Part shown: positions 18,134 to 28,637 of the stretch, piece by piece
How the letters are laid out: every line of letters begins with the position of its first letter
Position numbering within the stretch: position 1 is the first letter of the stretch
NCBI GenBank assembly: GCA_947452005.1
Contig: CANGBC010000005.1
Span: 86,142 to 150,141 of the forward strand
DNA length: 64,000 bases
Source of the DNA: Beijerinckiaceae bacterium
GTDB taxonomy: Bacteria > Pseudomonadota > Alphaproteobacteria > Rhizobiales > Beijerinckiaceae
Direction of reading: 5' to 3'
Made by a program: the position numbers and the translations under genes
The notes under the pieces: generated by a model
What the model was told of the DNA's origin: nothing
Databases searched by the model: none
The model's input: the letters and a program-made list of their open reading frames with translations, nothing else

Positions 18134-18970
18134 GTGGTCCCCGTGAACGCGCCTTTTGTGACCCCTCATGTGCCGCAGACCGCGCGAGCGCGCGGTGCCA
18201 TCCGTGCGCGTTTTTGCGCGCTCGATGGGCGCAGCGCTTTGGCCGACCTCTATGAAGCGGGCGGATTGCGCCTGCGTTTTCCGCGCAACGCACAAACTTG
18301 CGAGGCCGTGCTCGTCAATACGGGCGGCGGCATTATTGGTGGTGACCGGGCGGAGCTGGCCTTCGAGGTGGATGCGCATGCTGATGCGATGATCACCACG
18401 CAATCAGCTGAAAAAATCTATCGCGCACAAAATGTGCCTGCTGAAGTCGCGCTATCGCTGACAGCGGGCGCCGGCGCGCGGCTGGAATGGCTGCCGCAAG
18501 AAACCATTCTCTTTGAAGGCGCAAAGCTGAAGCGCTCGTTTTCTCTCGACATGGCAGAGGATGCGCGCGTGACGCTTCTCGAAGCCACGACTTTCGGGCG
18601 GCTTGCCATGGGTGAGGACGCCATCAACGGAATGCTGGCCGACACGTGGCGTCTGCGCCGTGGTGGCAAACTCATCTATGCTGACAATCTGCGCCTCGAT
18701 GGCGCATTGGGTGCGACGCTCGACCACAAAACGTGCGGCGATGGCGCGCGCGGCACAGCGCTGTTTCTCCATATTGCACCTGACGCCGAGAGCCTGATCG
18801 ATCTTGCGCGCGATCTTCTGGCCAATGCGCCATGCGCTTGGGGTGCCAGCGCGTGGAACGGGCTGCTCGCCATTCGTCTCTTATCTGCGCAGCCTGAAAA
18901 TATCCGGGCTGCACTTGTGCCTCTTCTTGAAACTTTGCGCGGCCGCCCTGGCCCGCGCGTCTGGCAATAG
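18134..18970 (+). CDS. ureD: Urease accessory protein UreD
   Basis: UreD is the scaffold that, with UreF and UreG, inserts nickel into apo-urease. The 278-residue protein has the conserved [20 protein letters not shown] and [15 protein letters not shown] segments, then [11 protein letters not shown] and [14 protein letters not shown]. The start is GTG at 18134, or GTG at 18143 in the same frame. It lies 14 bases before ureAB. Placing ureD before the structural genes is the common proteobacterial order. Confidence 0.93.
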   Translation: MVPVNAPFVTPHVPQTARARGAIRARFCALDGRSALADLYEAGGLRLRFPRNAQTCEAVLVNTGGGIIGGDRAELAFEVDAHADAMITTQSAEKIYRAQNVPAEVALSLTAGAGARLEWLPQETILFEGAKLKRSFSLDMAEDARVTLLEATTFGRLAMGEDAINGMLADTWRLRRGGKLIYADNLRLDGALGATLDHKTCGDGARGTALFLHIAPDAESLIDLARDLLANAPCAWGASAWNGLLAIRLLSAQPENIRAALVPLLETLRGRPGPRVWQ

Positions 18971-18984
18971 GGAGTTTTGTTCCC

Positions 18985-19605
18985 ATGAATCTGACACCAC
19001 GTGAAAAAGACAAATTGCTGATTGCGCTGGCCGCCATGGTGGCGCGCAACCGCCTGGAGCGTGGCGTTAAGCTCAATCATCCCGAAGCGATCGCGCTCAT
19101 TACCGACTTTGTCGTCGAAGGCGCGCGCGATGGGCGCAGCGTGGCCGACCTCATGGAAGCGGGCGCGCATGTCGTCACCGCCGACATGGTGATGGAAGGC
19201 ATTGCCGAGATGATTCACGATGTGCAGGTGGAAGCAACCTTCCCCGACGGCACGAAACTCGTGACTGTGCATGAGCCAATCCGCGGCTCGGCCTCAAAGG
19301 ATATTCCCGGCGCTGTCTTTGCAGGCGCGGGTGACGTCTTGATGAATGAAGGCCGCGAGACGGTGACGCTGAAAGTGTCGAACACCGGCGACCGACCCAT
19401 TCAGGTCGGCTCGCATTACCATTTCTTCGAGACCAATCCGGGCTTGTCTTTCGATCGCGCCAAGGCGCGTGGAATGCGGCTTGATATTCCAGCCGGCACA
19501 GCCGTGCGCTTTGAACCGGGACAAACGCGTGATGTTCAACTCGTCGCGCTGTCAGGAAACCGCGAAGTCTACGGATTGCGCGGCGAGATCATGGGCAAAC
19601 TTTAA
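18985..19605 (+). CDS. ureAB: Urease gamma/beta fusion subunit (UreAB)
   Basis: One 206-residue polypeptide carries both small urease subunits. Residues 1-100 are UreA ([33 protein letters not shown] segment, [19 protein letters not shown]). Residues from about 105 are UreB ([29 protein letters not shown] and [17 protein letters not shown]). Most proteobacteria have separate ureA and ureB; fusion is best known in Helicobacter. The linker reads [19 protein letters not shown] with no stop. A good AGGGAG precedes the ATG, and ureC follows after 15 bases. Confidence 0.95.
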   Translation: MNLTPREKDKLLIALAAMVARNRLERGVKLNHPEAIALITDFVVEGARDGRSVADLMEAGAHVVTADMVMEGIAEMIHDVQVEATFPDGTKLVTVHEPIRGSASKDIPGAVFAGAGDVLMNEGRETVTLKVSNTGDRPIQVGSHYHFFETNPGLSFDRAKARGMRLDIPAGTAVRFEPGQTRDVQLVALSGNREVYGLRGEIMGKL

Positions 19606-19620
19606 GAGGGAGATGACAAG

Positions 19621-21333
19621 ATGACAACGAAACTCTCCCGCGCTGCTTATGCAGACATGTTCGGCCCCACAACCGGCGACAAGGTGCGTTTGGCCGACAC
19701 AACGCTTGTGATCGAGATCGAGAAAGATTTCACCATCTATGGTGAAGAAGTGAAATTTGGCGGCGGCAAAGTGATCCGTGATGGCATGGGCCAGTCGCAA
19801 GTGTCGCGTGCCGATGGCGCGGTCGATACAGTCATCACCAATGCCGTGGTCATCGACCATTGGGGCATTGTGAAATGCGATGTTGGCCTGCGCGACGGGC
19901 GCATTTTTAAACTTGGCAAGGCGGGCAATCCGGAAATCCAGCCGGGCGTTGATATTATCATTGGCCCGGGCACGGAAGTGATTGCAGGTGAGGGCAAGAT
20001 TCTCACCGCTGGCGGGTTCGACACGCATATCCATTTCATCTGTCCGCAGCAGATTGAAGAAGCGCTGATGTCAGGCGTCACCTCCATGCTGGGTGGCGGC
20101 ACGGGGCCTGCCACAGGAACCTTTGCGACAACTTGCACGCCCGGCCCCTGGCACATTGCGCGCATGATTGAAGCGTCAGATTCCTTCCCGATGAATCTGG
20201 GCTTTGCCGCCAAAGGCAATGCGGCGACACCCAAGGGCTTGATCGAACAGATTGAGGCAGGCGCTTGCGCCATGAAGCTGCACGAGGACTGGGGCACCAC
20301 GCCTGCTGCGATCGACAATTGCCTGTCGGTGGCTGACGACCATGACGTGCAGGTGATGATCCACACCGACACGCTGAATGAATCAGGCTTTGTCGAAGAC
20401 ACGATCAAGGCTTTTAAGGGCCGCACCATTCACGCCTTCCATACGGAAGGTGCAGGCGGGGGACACGCGCCCGACATTATGCGCGTGGCGGAACTTGAAA
20501 ACGTGCTGCCGTCATCCACCAACCCGACGCGGCCTTTCACCAAGAATACGCTGGATGAGCATCTCGACATGTTGATGGTGTGCCACCATCTCGACTCGTC
20601 CATCCCTGAAGATCTGGCATTTGCTGAAAGCCGCATCCGCAAGGAGACCATCGCGGCGGAAGACATTCTGCATGATCTGGGCGCACTCTCGATGATGAGT
20701 TCGGATTCGCAGGCCATGGGCCGCGTGGGCGAGGTCATCATCCGCACCTGGCAGACCGCCGACAAGATGAAGCGCCAGCGCGGGCCCCTGCCTGAAGACA
20801 GGGGCGACAATGATAATGCGCGCGTGAAGCGCTATATTGCGAAATACACGATCAACCCGGCCATTGCCCATGGCGTGTCGCGCCATATTGGTTCGGTGGA
20901 AACGGGCAAATTGGCTGATCTGGTTTTGTGGACGCCCGCTTTCTTTGGTGTGAAGCCCGACCTCATCATCAAGGGCGGCATGATTGCAGCAGCACCCATG
21001 GGTGACCCGAATGCCTCGATCCCCACACCGCAGCCGGTCCATTATCGCCCCATGTTTGGCTCTTACGGCGCCGCTGTTTCACGCACATCCATGACCTTTG
21101 TCTCGCAATTGTCGCTCGACAAGGGCATTGCGACGAACCTGCGCGTCAGCAAGCAGATGGTTGCCGTGCAGGACACACGCAAGCAGATTTCGAAAAAGAG
21201 CATGATCCATAATGGCGCGACACCGAAGCTGCGGATTGATCCGGAGACTTATGCGGTGACGGCTGATGGCGTGCTGCTGACTTGCGAACCCGCCTCGGTT
21301 CTGCCGATGGCGCAACGCTATTTCATGTTCTGA
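19621..21333 (+). CDS. ureC: Urease alpha subunit (catalytic)
   Basis: UreC hydrolyses urea to ammonia and carbamate at a dinuclear nickel site. The 570-residue protein has the metal ligands in [12 protein letters not shown], the carbamylated lysine at about residue 219 ([10 protein letters not shown]), [14 protein letters not shown], the [15 protein letters not shown] segment and the mobile flap [20 protein letters not shown] with its catalytic His. All expected active-site residues are present, so the enzyme should be active. It is placed between ureAB and ureE. Confidence 0.97.
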   Translation: MTTKLSRAAYADMFGPTTGDKVRLADTTLVIEIEKDFTIYGEEVKFGGGKVIRDGMGQSQVSRADGAVDTVITNAVVIDHWGIVKCDVGLRDGRIFKLGKAGNPEIQPGVDIIIGPGTEVIAGEGKILTAGGFDTHIHFICPQQIEEALMSGVTSMLGGGTGPATGTFATTCTPGPWHIARMIEASDSFPMNLGFAAKGNAATPKGLIEQIEAGACAMKLHEDWGTTPAAIDNCLSVADDHDVQVMIHTDTLNESGFVEDTIKAFKGRTIHAFHTEGAGGGHAPDIMRVAELENVLPSSTNPTRPFTKNTLDEHLDMLMVCHHLDSSIPEDLAFAESRIRKETIAAEDILHDLGALSMMSSDSQAMGRVGEVIIRTWQTADKMKRQRGPLPEDRGDNDNARVKRYIAKYTINPAIAHGVSRHIGSVETGKLADLVLWTPAFFGVKPDLIIKGGMIAAAPMGDPNASIPTPQPVHYRPMFGSYGAAVSRTSMTFVSQLSLDKGIATNLRVSKQMVAVQDTRKQISKKSMIHNGATPKLRIDPETYAVTADGVLLTCEPASVLPMAQRYFMF

Positions 21334-21343
21334 GGAAGCCAAT

Positions 21344-21874
21344 ATGATCCGCGCTGGAAAAATCCTGGCCCAAGCCGCAGGCAAAAATGCCTGCGCTGAT
21401 ACTGTTCTGCTCGATTCCACGGAGCGCCATCGCCGCCGTGCGACCATGATTTGCGTGCGGGGCCTCGAGTTTCTGCTCGATCTGCCAGAAGCCATTATGC
21501 TGCGCACGGGCGATGCGATTATGCTCGACGATGGCCGCTTGATCGAAGTGCTCGGCAAGCCGGAGCCTTTGGCTGAAATTCGCTGCGGTAGCCCGCGCGA
21601 GCTTGCCAATGTGTGCTGGCATCTTGGCAACCGCCATCTGCCCGTTCAGATTTTCGACAATCGCGTGCGCATCCGCCGTGACCATGTGATCGAAGACATG
21701 GTGCGCGGGCTTGGTGCCAAAGTTGCGCTGATTGAAGCCGCTTTTGACCCGGAAGGTGGCGCTTATGCGCAGCCCGAGCACGGGCATGAGCATCACGATC
21801 ATGGCCACGATCACAAGCATGATGATGATTGTGGTTGCGGACATGACCATCATCACGGCCATAAACATGGCTGA
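21344..21874 (+). CDS. ureE: Urease accessory nickel metallochaperone UreE
   Basis: UreE binds nickel and delivers it to the UreDFG complex. The 176-residue protein has the peptide-binding N-terminal domain and the metal-binding part with [19 protein letters not shown], where the conserved His lies. The last 30 residues are very rich in His and Asp ([17 protein letters not shown]), a nickel-storage tail. The tail overlaps the start of ureF by eight bases. Confidence 0.94.
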   Translation: MIRAGKILAQAAGKNACADTVLLDSTERHRRRATMICVRGLEFLLDLPEAIMLRTGDAIMLDDGRLIEVLGKPEPLAEIRCGSPRELANVCWHLGNRHLPVQIFDNRVRIRRDHVIEDMVRGLGAKVALIEAAFDPEGGAYAQPEHGHEHHDHGHDHKHDDDCGCGHDHHHGHKHG

Positions 21875-22529
21875 TAGCGCGCATCTGCCACTCGCCATCT
21901 GGCTGTCGCCGGCTTTTCCTGTCGGCGCCTTTGCCTATAGCCACGGCCTCGAATGGGCCGTGGAATGTGGTGACGTGCATGATGCTGCAAGCTTGAGCGC
22001 ATGGATCCATGATCTTTTGCTGCTTGGCTCCGGGCGCAATGATGCTGTGCTGGTGGCCGCCAGCCACAGCAGCGCACGCGATGCAAAGGCTTTGGCCGAA
22101 ATCAACGAGCTCGCGCTGGCACTTGCACCGTCCCGCGAGCGGCATCTGGAAACAGCGCAGCAAGGCACGGCTTTTGTGACAGCGATGCGCACCAGCTGGC
22201 CCTGCGCAGCGCTGGATGCACTCAATGGCGCGACGGCCTATCCGGTGGCGCTGGGTGCGGCGGCAGGCGCGCATGATCTGCCACTCGCCGCCACGCTTGA
22301 ACATTTTCTGCTCGCCTTCACGGCCAATCTTGTGTCGGCGGCCGTGCGCCTTGGCCCCATTGGCCAGACTGATGGCCAGCGTGTCACAGCAGGTGCACTT
22401 CCCGCTATTCAAGAGACAGCGCGTTTTGCTGTGTCGTCCACATTGGATGATCTGGGCTCAGCCACCATCCGCGCTGATCTGTTTTCCATGCAACATGAAA
22501 CCCAATATTCGAGGCTCTTTCGCTCATGA
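21867..22529 (+). CDS. ureF: Urease accessory protein UreF
   Basis: UreF works with UreD to present apo-urease to the GTPase UreG. The frame is open from 21732, but UreF similarity begins at [20 protein letters not shown], so the ATG at 21867 is the start (220 residues), eight bases inside the end of ureE. Family motifs are [18 protein letters not shown] near residue 14 and a late [13 protein letters not shown]. The stop overlaps the ureG start by four bases. Confidence 0.93.
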   Translation: MADSAHLPLAIWLSPAFPVGAFAYSHGLEWAVECGDVHDAASLSAWIHDLLLLGSGRNDAVLVAASHSSARDAKALAEINELALALAPSRERHLETAQQGTAFVTAMRTSWPCAALDALNGATAYPVALGAAAGAHDLPLAATLEHFLLAFTANLVSAAVRLGPIGQTDGQRVTAGALPAIQETARFAVSSTLDDLGSATIRADLFSMQHETQYSRLFRS

Positions 22530-23164
22530 CCTCTTCGCACAACGGCCCACTTCGCGTTGGTATTGGTGGCCCGGTCGGCTCTGGTAAAACCGCGCTCATG
22601 GAAAATCTCTGTAAAGCGCTGCGCGAGACTTACGACATCGCCGCCATTACCAATGACATTTACACGAAAGAAGATGCGCGCCTGTTGACGGTCGCTGGCG
22701 CTCTCACGCCTGATCGCATCATGGGTGTGGAGACGGGCGGCTGCCCGCATACCGCCATTCGCGAAGATGCATCCGCCAATCTGGCGGCTGTGTCTGATAT
22801 GAGCAAAAGATTCCCCGGCCTCGAAATCATTCTAATTGAATCGGGTGGCGATAATCTGGCTGCTACGTTTTCGCCGGAACTCGCTGACCTGACGATTTAT
22901 GTGATCGACGTGTCGGGAGGCGAAAAAATTCCACGCAAAGGTGGCCCGGGTATTACGCGCTCGGATTTGCTGGTCATCAACAAGATCGATCTGGCGCCTT
23001 ATGTGGGCGCGTCGCTCGATGTGATGGACGCGGATACGAAGCGCATGCGCGGCGAGCGGCCTTATGTCTTCTCCAATATGAAGACCAAGCAAGGCTTGCA
23101 GCCGATCATGAATTTCATTGCCAAGCGTGGCGGCCTGCCTGTACGTGCGCCTGTGACAGCGTAA
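22526..23164 (+). CDS. ureG: Urease accessory GTPase UreG
   Basis: UreG hydrolyses GTP to drive nickel insertion into urease. The 212-residue protein has the P-loop [18 protein letters not shown], the metal-binding [17 protein letters not shown] (CPH motif) and the G4-type [11 protein letters not shown]. It is the last gene of the urease block. It overlaps ureF by four bases and is followed by a hairpin and then transaldolase. Confidence 0.96.
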   Translation: MTSSHNGPLRVGIGGPVGSGKTALMENLCKALRETYDIAAITNDIYTKEDARLLTVAGALTPDRIMGVETGGCPHTAIREDASANLAAVSDMSKRFPGLEIILIESGGDNLAATFSPELADLTIYVIDVSGGEKIPRKGGPGITRSDLLVINKIDLAPYVGASLDVMDADTKRMRGERPYVFSNMKTKQGLQPIMNFIAKRGGLPVRAPVTA

Positions 23165-23178
23165 GTTGCGTGCCGTCC

Positions 23179-23206
23179 CCTGAGAGGGCATGATGCGCCC
23201 CTCAGG
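23179..23206 (+). promoter_or_regulatory. Hairpin covering the transaldolase ribosome binding site
   Basis: CCTGAG at 23179 pairs with CTCAGG at 23201-23206, and GGGC with GCCC inside, around the loop ATGATGC. The 3' arm contains the first bases of the AGGAG ribosome binding site of the transaldolase gene (ATG at 23215). There is no U-run, so it is not a normal terminator. It could limit read-through from ureG or translation of tal; this is inference. Confidence 0.5.
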
Positions 23207-23214
23207 AGAATCTC

Positions 23215-24198
23215 ATGACGTCCAAGCTCGACCAGCTCAAATCCATGACCACGATTGTCGCCGATACGGGTGACATGGATTCCATTCGCGCGTTTCAGCC
23301 CACTGATTGCACCACCAATCCGACGCTGATTCTCAAAGCGGCGCAGATGGAGGCCTATAAGCATCTGGTCGATGAAGCGATCGAGTGGGGCCAAAGCCAT
23401 CGCGCGGTCACCAGCCAAGTCACAGATCGTCTCGCCGTCAATTTTGGTGCCGAGCTTGCCAAGATCGTGCCGGGTCGCGTCTCAACCGAGGTCGATGCCG
23501 ATCTGTCTTTTGACATCGAGGGCATGGTCGCCAAGGGTCGCGCCATTATCGCTGATTATGAATCACGCGGCGTGGCGCGCGGGCGTGTGCTGATCAAGCT
23601 GGCGACAACATGGGAGGGCATTCGCGCATGCGAAATTTTGCAGCGCGAGGGCATCGATTGCAACATGACGCTGCTGTTTGGGCTGCCGCAGGCAATTGCT
23701 GCCGCTGAGGCTGGCGCGTTTCTGATCTCGCCATTCGTCGGGCGCATTCTTGACTGGCATGTGAAGGCGAGCGGCAAGACATTTGGCCCCGAGGAAGATC
23801 CCGGCGTTTTGTCTGTGCGCAATATTTTTGCCTATTACAAAGCGCATGGCATCAAGACTGTCGTCATGGGCGCCTCATTCCGCTCCATGGGTGAAATTGA
23901 AGCGCTGGCAGGTTGCGACCGCCTGACAATTGCGCCGGCACTGCTCGACGAACTGAAGAAGAGCGAAGGCACGCTCACGCTCAAGCTTGATGCAGCTCAG
24001 GCGGCCAAAACGGCCCCTGCCAAAATGTCTCTTGATGAAAAGACATTCCGCTTTCTGCTGAATGAAGATCCGATGGCGACAGAAAAGCTCGCCGAGGGCA
24101 TTCGCCTTTTCACGAAGGATTTACGCTCGTTGCGCGAGATGGTGGCGGAGCGGCTTGAAAACGCTATTGCCGCCGGGCAAGCCGGGCCCCTACCATAA
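23215..24198 (+). CDS. tal: Transaldolase
   Basis: Transaldolase moves a dihydroxyacetone unit between sedoheptulose-7-phosphate and glyceraldehyde-3-phosphate in the non-oxidative pentose phosphate pathway. The 327-residue length and the sequence fit the TalA/TalB type: [33 protein letters not shown], and the Schiff-base lysine in [14 protein letters not shown]. It has its own ribosome binding site 50 bases after ureG, partly inside a hairpin. The Kef antiporter follows after three bases. Confidence 0.95.
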   Translation: MTSKLDQLKSMTTIVADTGDMDSIRAFQPTDCTTNPTLILKAAQMEAYKHLVDEAIEWGQSHRAVTSQVTDRLAVNFGAELAKIVPGRVSTEVDADLSFDIEGMVAKGRAIIADYESRGVARGRVLIKLATTWEGIRACEILQREGIDCNMTLLFGLPQAIAAAEAGAFLISPFVGRILDWHVKASGKTFGPEEDPGVLSVRNIFAYYKAHGIKTVVMGASFRSMGEIEALAGCDRLTIAPALLDELKKSEGTLTLKLDAAQAAKTAPAKMSLDEKTFRFLLNEDPMATEKLAEGIRLFTKDLRSLREMVAERLENAIAAGQAGPLP

Positions 24199-24201
24199 AG
24201 C

Positions 24202-25995
24202 ATGGCAGCAACAGTCGCACTTGAACCCTTTCGGGAATCGCTGGTCTTTCTTGGAACCGCTGCGATTGTTGTGCCGCTGTTCCGGCGCCTCAAAATTTCG
24301 CCCGTCATCGGCTTTCTTGGTGCGGGCATTTTGCTCGGGCCTGCGGCTCTGGGACGGTTTGGCGATCTCTCCCCTATTCTGAAAGCGCTGACGTTTTCTG
24401 AAGTCGACGAAATGAAGCTCTTTGCAGAGCTTGGTGTTGTCTTTCTTCTGTTCATGATCGGGCTCGAATTGTCCTTCGAGCGCCTCAACCGCATGCGCAA
24501 ACTGGTTTTTGGGCTTGGGGCCCTGCAGGTCGCGCTGTGTGGTTTTGTGCTGGCGATTCTGGCCTTGCTGATGGGCGAAACCATGGCATCCGCCAGCGTG
24601 ATTGGCGGCGCGCTCGCTTTATCATCGACGGCCATCGTCATCCCTGTTCTGCTGGAGCGCAAACGGTTGCGCGTGGCGGCAGGCCGCGCATCATTTTCGA
24701 TCCTGCTGTTTCAGGATCTGATGATCGCGCCTTTGCTCTTTATGGTTGCCATGTTGAGCCTGGGCAGCGTTTCAGGTTTTGGTGCAGGGGCGCTTTATGC
24801 GCTCGTCCCTGCCATTCTTGGACTTGTGCTGATTGTTGGCATTGGCCGCCTCTTTTTGCGCCCCCTGTTCCGGCAAGTGGCCTATGCACGTTCCCCGGAA
24901 TTTTTCATGGCCGCTTGTCTGCTGGTTGTGATTGGCACGAGCGTGCTGGCAGCTGCCAGCGGCTTGCCGATGACGCTGGGCGCATTCATGGCCGGGCTGT
25001 TGCTCGCTGAAACGGAATATCGCCGCCAAATTGAAGTGACGATTGAGCCATTCAAAGGCCTGCTGCTTGGCCTCTTCTTTGTCTCAATAGGCGCGGGTCT
25101 CGATGTGACACGTATCCTGCAAAGTCCGCTGCTTCTTGTTGGTTTGACGATCGGTCTAGTTTTTATCAAGGCGGTCCTGATTTACCTGGCCGGACGGATT
25201 GCAGGCGTATCAAGTGACGTGGCGCGCGAGAGCGCACTGGTTCTTGCACCAGGCGGTGAATTTGCTTTCGTCATGTTGGGCGCAGCCATGGCTGGCGGAA
25301 TCGTATCTGCGGCGACGGGTGGCGATCTGATGATCGCGGTCACGCTGTCGATGTTGCTGATCCCCAGTCTGGCAAGCGCTGCTATGCGCGTGGTCAAGTC
25401 TAATCCTGATGCGGATATTTACGGCCTGCGCGATTTGGCGCCCCCGCCCGACGATGGCGACGCGCCGGTTTTGATTGCGGGCTATGGGCGTGTTGGCAAA
25501 CTGGTCAGTGAATTGCTCGTGCGCCACAAGATTCCCTTCATCGCAGTAGATGGCAATGCAAAACTGGTAGCTGGCGAGCGTGAGAGCGGCACGCCCATCT
25601 ATTGGGGCAATGCCAGCGATCCGGAATTATTGCGTCGTTGCGGCATTGCGCGGGCACGCGGAATTGTGGTGACGATGGATATTCCGCAAGCGGTGGAACG
25701 CGTGGTGGCAGCAGCACGCAGCGAGCGCAAGGATATGGTGATTGTCGCGCGTGCGCGCGACGCCGAACATGCGCATCATCTCTATACACTGGGCGCCAGC
25801 GACGCGATCCCTGAGACCATCGAAGCCAGCCTGCAGCTCTCGGAAAGCCTGCTCGTCGACATTGGCGTGCCGATGGGATTGGTGATCGCGTCCATTCATG
25901 AAAAGCGCGATGAATTCCGCAAAATCTTGCAGGAAGGAAATGAAAACGCGCGCCCGAGGCGCGCGATCAGGTCGTCAACCCGCGCTGGCTCGTGA
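24202..25995 (+). CDS. Kef-type monovalent cation:proton antiporter with TrkA-N domain
   Basis: CPA2-family membrane antiporter, probably for potassium efflux. Residues 1 to about 390 form some 12-13 membrane segments (LFRRLKISPVIGFLGAGILL, FMIGLELSFERL, LLFQDLMIAPLL). From about residue 420 there is a cytosolic NAD-binding RCK domain: VLIAGYGRVGKLVSELL with DGNAKLV, matching KefB/KefC. The 597-residue length is as in KefB and KefC. No kefF/kefG-type ancillary oxidoreductase lies nearby, so glutathione gating as in E. coli is uncertain. It follows tal by three bases. Confidence 0.92.
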   Translation: MAATVALEPFRESLVFLGTAAIVVPLFRRLKISPVIGFLGAGILLGPAALGRFGDLSPILKALTFSEVDEMKLFAELGVVFLLFMIGLELSFERLNRMRKLVFGLGALQVALCGFVLAILALLMGETMASASVIGGALALSSTAIVIPVLLERKRLRVAAGRASFSILLFQDLMIAPLLFMVAMLSLGSVSGFGAGALYALVPAILGLVLIVGIGRLFLRPLFRQVAYARSPEFFMAACLLVVIGTSVLAAASGLPMTLGAFMAGLLLAETEYRRQIEVTIEPFKGLLLGLFFVSIGAGLDVTRILQSPLLLVGLTIGLVFIKAVLIYLAGRIAGVSSDVARESALVLAPGGEFAFVMLGAAMAGGIVSAATGGDLMIAVTLSMLLIPSLASAAMRVVKSNPDADIYGLRDLAPPPDDGDAPVLIAGYGRVGKLVSELLVRHKIPFIAVDGNAKLVAGERESGTPIYWGNASDPELLRRCGIARARGIVVTMDIPQAVERVVAAARSERKDMVIVARARDAEHAHHLYTLGASDAIPETIEASLQLSESLLVDIGVPMGLVIASIHEKRDEFRKILQEGNENARPRRAIRSSTRAGS

Positions 25996-26023
25996 CCAAC
26001 GCGGGCATAGGCGAGACAAGTGC

Positions 26024-27052
26024 TTACTTGCCTTCTTCCGGATAGGCCTTGCGGACTTTTTCCAACAGCTCCGGCGTGATGTTGGCGACATCCTGCACGA
26101 GCTTTTGCACGTCCTCACCCTTCATCGGGTCAAGACCCATGGACAGGCGTTCCAGATCAGCTGCAAAAGCCTTGTCCTGCATGGTCGCATCAAAGGAGCG
26201 GCGCAGAGCCTCGACGCGATCATTGGGTGTCTTGGGCGTCGTGAAATAGGAAATGCCGATATCAGACGCCGACATGATGGCGGTCAGGATCTGCTTTTTT
26301 TCCTGCGTGTCGGCGGTCTCAATGGCGGTGGGCACATTGGGCAATTCCGGCAAACGCTTCAGACCAAATTGCGACAGCACATTGATGCTGCCATCCTTGA
26401 ACCAAGATGGCTTGGCGGCGCGCACCGCTTCATAGGCCGTGGAATGTCCTTCGACTTCGCCGCGCTCAACTGCAAACATGGCTTCGTTTGAGCCCTTATA
26501 GCCCATGACCAGCTTGAACTTGGTGCCCAGCACATTGTTGAGCACGAGCGGATAAATCGACACTGTGGAGCCCGCACCCGTGCCACCCAAAGTGGCTTCA
26601 CGCTTCATTGCATCTTCGAGTGTTTTCACAGGCGAGTTTTTGGTGGTGAAAACAATATTGACGAGCGGGCTGACGCGACCGACCCAAGCGAGCTCGGCGG
26701 TCTTGAAGCGCACGCCATTGGTGCCAAGCCTTTCATCCAGCGCAATGGTCGGCGCGCCAAGGCCGATCACGGTGCCGTCTTTCGGCGAGCTTGTGAAAAT
26801 CTGGTTCACGGCCAGGAAGGACCCGGCACCAGGCATATTGCGCACAACCACCGAAGGATTGCCGGGAATATGCTTGCCCATGTGCTGCGCAATCATGCGC
26901 GAATAGGTGTCGTTGCTGCCGCCCGTCGCATAACCGATCAGAAATTCGACGGTCTTGCCTTTGTAAAATTCTGCGGGGGCCTGTGCTTGAGCCGGGCCTG
27001 CAAGAAGCAGCGCGCCGAGTGCGCCTGCAGTGACATTGGTGATCGCGTGCAT
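26024..27052 (-). CDS. Tripartite tricarboxylate transporter substrate-binding protein (TctC-like, divergent)
   Basis: Second orphan periplasmic binding protein. GGGAGGATTTG precedes the ATG at 27052, and a signal peptide ends near AQAQAPAEF. The 342-residue protein has VEFLIGYATGGSNDTYSRM, VVVRNMPGAGSFLAVNQ and GTVIGLGAPTIALDER, the layout of TctC/Bug proteins though quite different from the copy at 11020. No transporter membrane genes are near. It is convergent with the Kef gene (28-bp gap). Confidence 0.87.
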   Translation of the reverse strand: MHAITNVTAGALGALLLAGPAQAQAPAEFYKGKTVEFLIGYATGGSNDTYSRMIAQHMGKHIPGNPSVVVRNMPGAGSFLAVNQIFTSSPKDGTVIGLGAPTIALDERLGTNGVRFKTAELAWVGRVSPLVNIVFTTKNSPVKTLEDAMKREATLGGTGAGSTVSIYPLVLNNVLGTKFKLVMGYKGSNEAMFAVERGEVEGHSTAYEAVRAAKPSWFKDGSINVLSQFGLKRLPELPNVPTAIETADTQEKKQILTAIMSASDIGISYFTTPKTPNDRVEALRRSFDATMQDKAFAADLERLSMGLDPMKGEDVQKLVQDVANITPELLEKVRKAYPEEGK

Positions 27053-27186
27053 CAAATCCTCCCAAGCCGCCGAGCCTTTATGGCATGAGCTTGCCTATGA
27101 CTTCCGGATAATCCATCCGGGGACCGGAATCTACCCCGTGAACAAGGGGTTGGCCTTGTGTCTTGCGCGCGCGCTGCGCCGGGCCC

Positions 27187-28284
27187 ATGTTGGCAACCAT
27201 GGCAATCAACACTGGACAACCGAATTTCGATGCGGGCGGGCTTTTGGGCCTGAACACGCGCTCACGCGAGATCTTCCGCTCGATTGTGGATTCCTATCTG
27301 GCGACGGGCGAGCCAGTGGGGTCTCGCCACCTCTCGCGCCTGCTGCCCATCACCCTGTCACCCGCCTCCATCCGCAATGTCATGCAGGATCTGGAGGAGC
27401 TGGGCCTTGTCTATGCGCCTCATACATCGGCTGGTCGCCTGCCGACCGAAACGGGCTTGCGCTTCTTCGTCGATGCCATGCTGGAATTTGGCGCACCCTC
27501 GGATGAGGAACGCCGCAAGATCGAAGCCGAGGTCAAAGCCGCCTCGCAGGACCGCACCATCGAAGGCGTGCTGACGGAGGCCTCAAGCCTGCTCTCTGGC
27601 CTCACCCGTGGCGCGGGCGTGGTGCTGACGACCAAAGACAATATCCGCCTGAAGCACATTGAATTCGTGCGCCTCGACACGGGCCGCGCTCTGGCCGTGC
27701 TCGTCTCCGAAGATGGCGCGGTGGAGAACCGCATCCTGCAGGTGCCACATGATTTGCCAGCCAGCGCATTGATTGAAGCGGGCAATTATCTCAATGCACG
27801 GCTGCGCGGACGCACGCTGGCCGATGTCCGCACCGAGATCGAATCTGCACGCCATTCCGCACAGTCCGAACTTCATGAGCTGACAGCGAGGCTGGTGGAA
27901 TCGGGCTTGGCCAGCTGGGCGGGCCTGGGCGAGAGCCAGCAATTGATCGTGCGCGGCCAGGCCAATTTGCTGGAAGACCTGAAAGCGACCGAGGATCTGG
28001 AGCGCATCCGCCTGCTGTTTGCCGATCTGGAGACCAAAAAAGACGTGATCGACCTGCTGTCGCGCGCTGAAACGGGCGAGGGTGTGCGTATTTTCATTGG
28101 CTCGGAGAATAAATTGTTCTCGCTGTCGGGCTCTTCCATGATCGCCGCCCCCTTCCGCGACAGCTCCCAGCGCATTGTCGGCGTTTTGGGGGTCATCGGC
28201 CCGACCCGGCTGAATTATGCCCGCATCGTGCCCATGGTCGATTACACGGCCAAAGTCGTCGGCCGCCTGATGCAGGGGCGATGA
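27187..28284 (+). CDS. hrcA: Heat-inducible transcription repressor HrcA
   Basis: HrcA represses groESL and other heat-shock genes by binding CIRCE elements. The 365-residue protein has the N-terminal winged helix ([30 protein letters not shown] and the recognition region [16 protein letters not shown]) followed by a GAF-like dimer domain. I start it at ATG 27187; ATG 27199 is equally possible. I saw no CIRCE palindrome upstream. It is separated from grpE by 27 kb; in many relatives they are adjacent. A toxin-antitoxin pair follows after 29 bases. Confidence 0.94.
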   Translation: MLATMAINTGQPNFDAGGLLGLNTRSREIFRSIVDSYLATGEPVGSRHLSRLLPITLSPASIRNVMQDLEELGLVYAPHTSAGRLPTETGLRFFVDAMLEFGAPSDEERRKIEAEVKAASQDRTIEGVLTEASSLLSGLTRGAGVVLTTKDNIRLKHIEFVRLDTGRALAVLVSEDGAVENRILQVPHDLPASALIEAGNYLNARLRGRTLADVRTEIESARHSAQSELHELTARLVESGLASWAGLGESQQLIVRGQANLLEDLKATEDLERIRLLFADLETKKDVIDLLSRAETGEGVRIFIGSENKLFSLSGSSMIAAPFRDSSQRIVGVLGVIGPTRLNYARIVPMVDYTAKVVGRLMQGR

Positions 28285-28313
28285 ATTTTATTTTTTGATT
28301 GATTTTGTAGTCT

Positions 28314-28637
28314 ATGGGATACAGAATTTTTGAGATTGAGCAGACTGAGCCGTTCCGGCGATGGCTCAAGGATTTGCGCGACCAAAATGCCTATACGCGG
28401 ATTCGCATGCAGATCGGCCGTCTCCAACACGGGCAGTTCGGGGATGTCAGGCCCGTTGGCGAAGGCGTTTCTGAAGTGCGGATGCATTTTGGGCCGGGCT
28501 ACAGGATCTATTTTTATCGCCGAGGCGAAAAGATCATCATGTTGCTGGCGGGTGGAGACAAAAGCTCTCAGGCCACCGACATCAGACAGGCGATCACATT
28601 AAAGAAAGAAATCGAGAGGTCTCGAGATGAGCGTTAA
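28314..28637 (+). CDS. RelE/ParE-superfamily toxin of a type II toxin-antitoxin pair
   Basis: The 107-residue protein belongs to the addiction-module killer group related to phage Gp49/HigB. Core motifs are FRRWLKDLRDQNAYTRIRMQ, FGDVRPVGEGVSEVRMHFGPGYRIYF and a basic end. Such toxins cleave mRNA at the ribosome. The start ATG is at 28314. The next gene, which overlaps by 11 bases, is the matching antidote. The toxin-first order is typical of HigBA. Its location between the housekeeping genes hrcA and lepA suggests a late insertion. Confidence 0.9.
   Translation: MGYRIFEIEQTEPFRRWLKDLRDQNAYTRIRMQIGRLQHGQFGDVRPVGEGVSEVRMHFGPGYRIYFYRRGEKIIMLLAGGDKSSQATDIRQAITLKKEIERSRDER

Noticed and set aside
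27056..27186. Possible CIRCE element upstream of hrcA
   Set aside because: No TTAGCACTC-N9-GAGTGCTAA or close variant is present.
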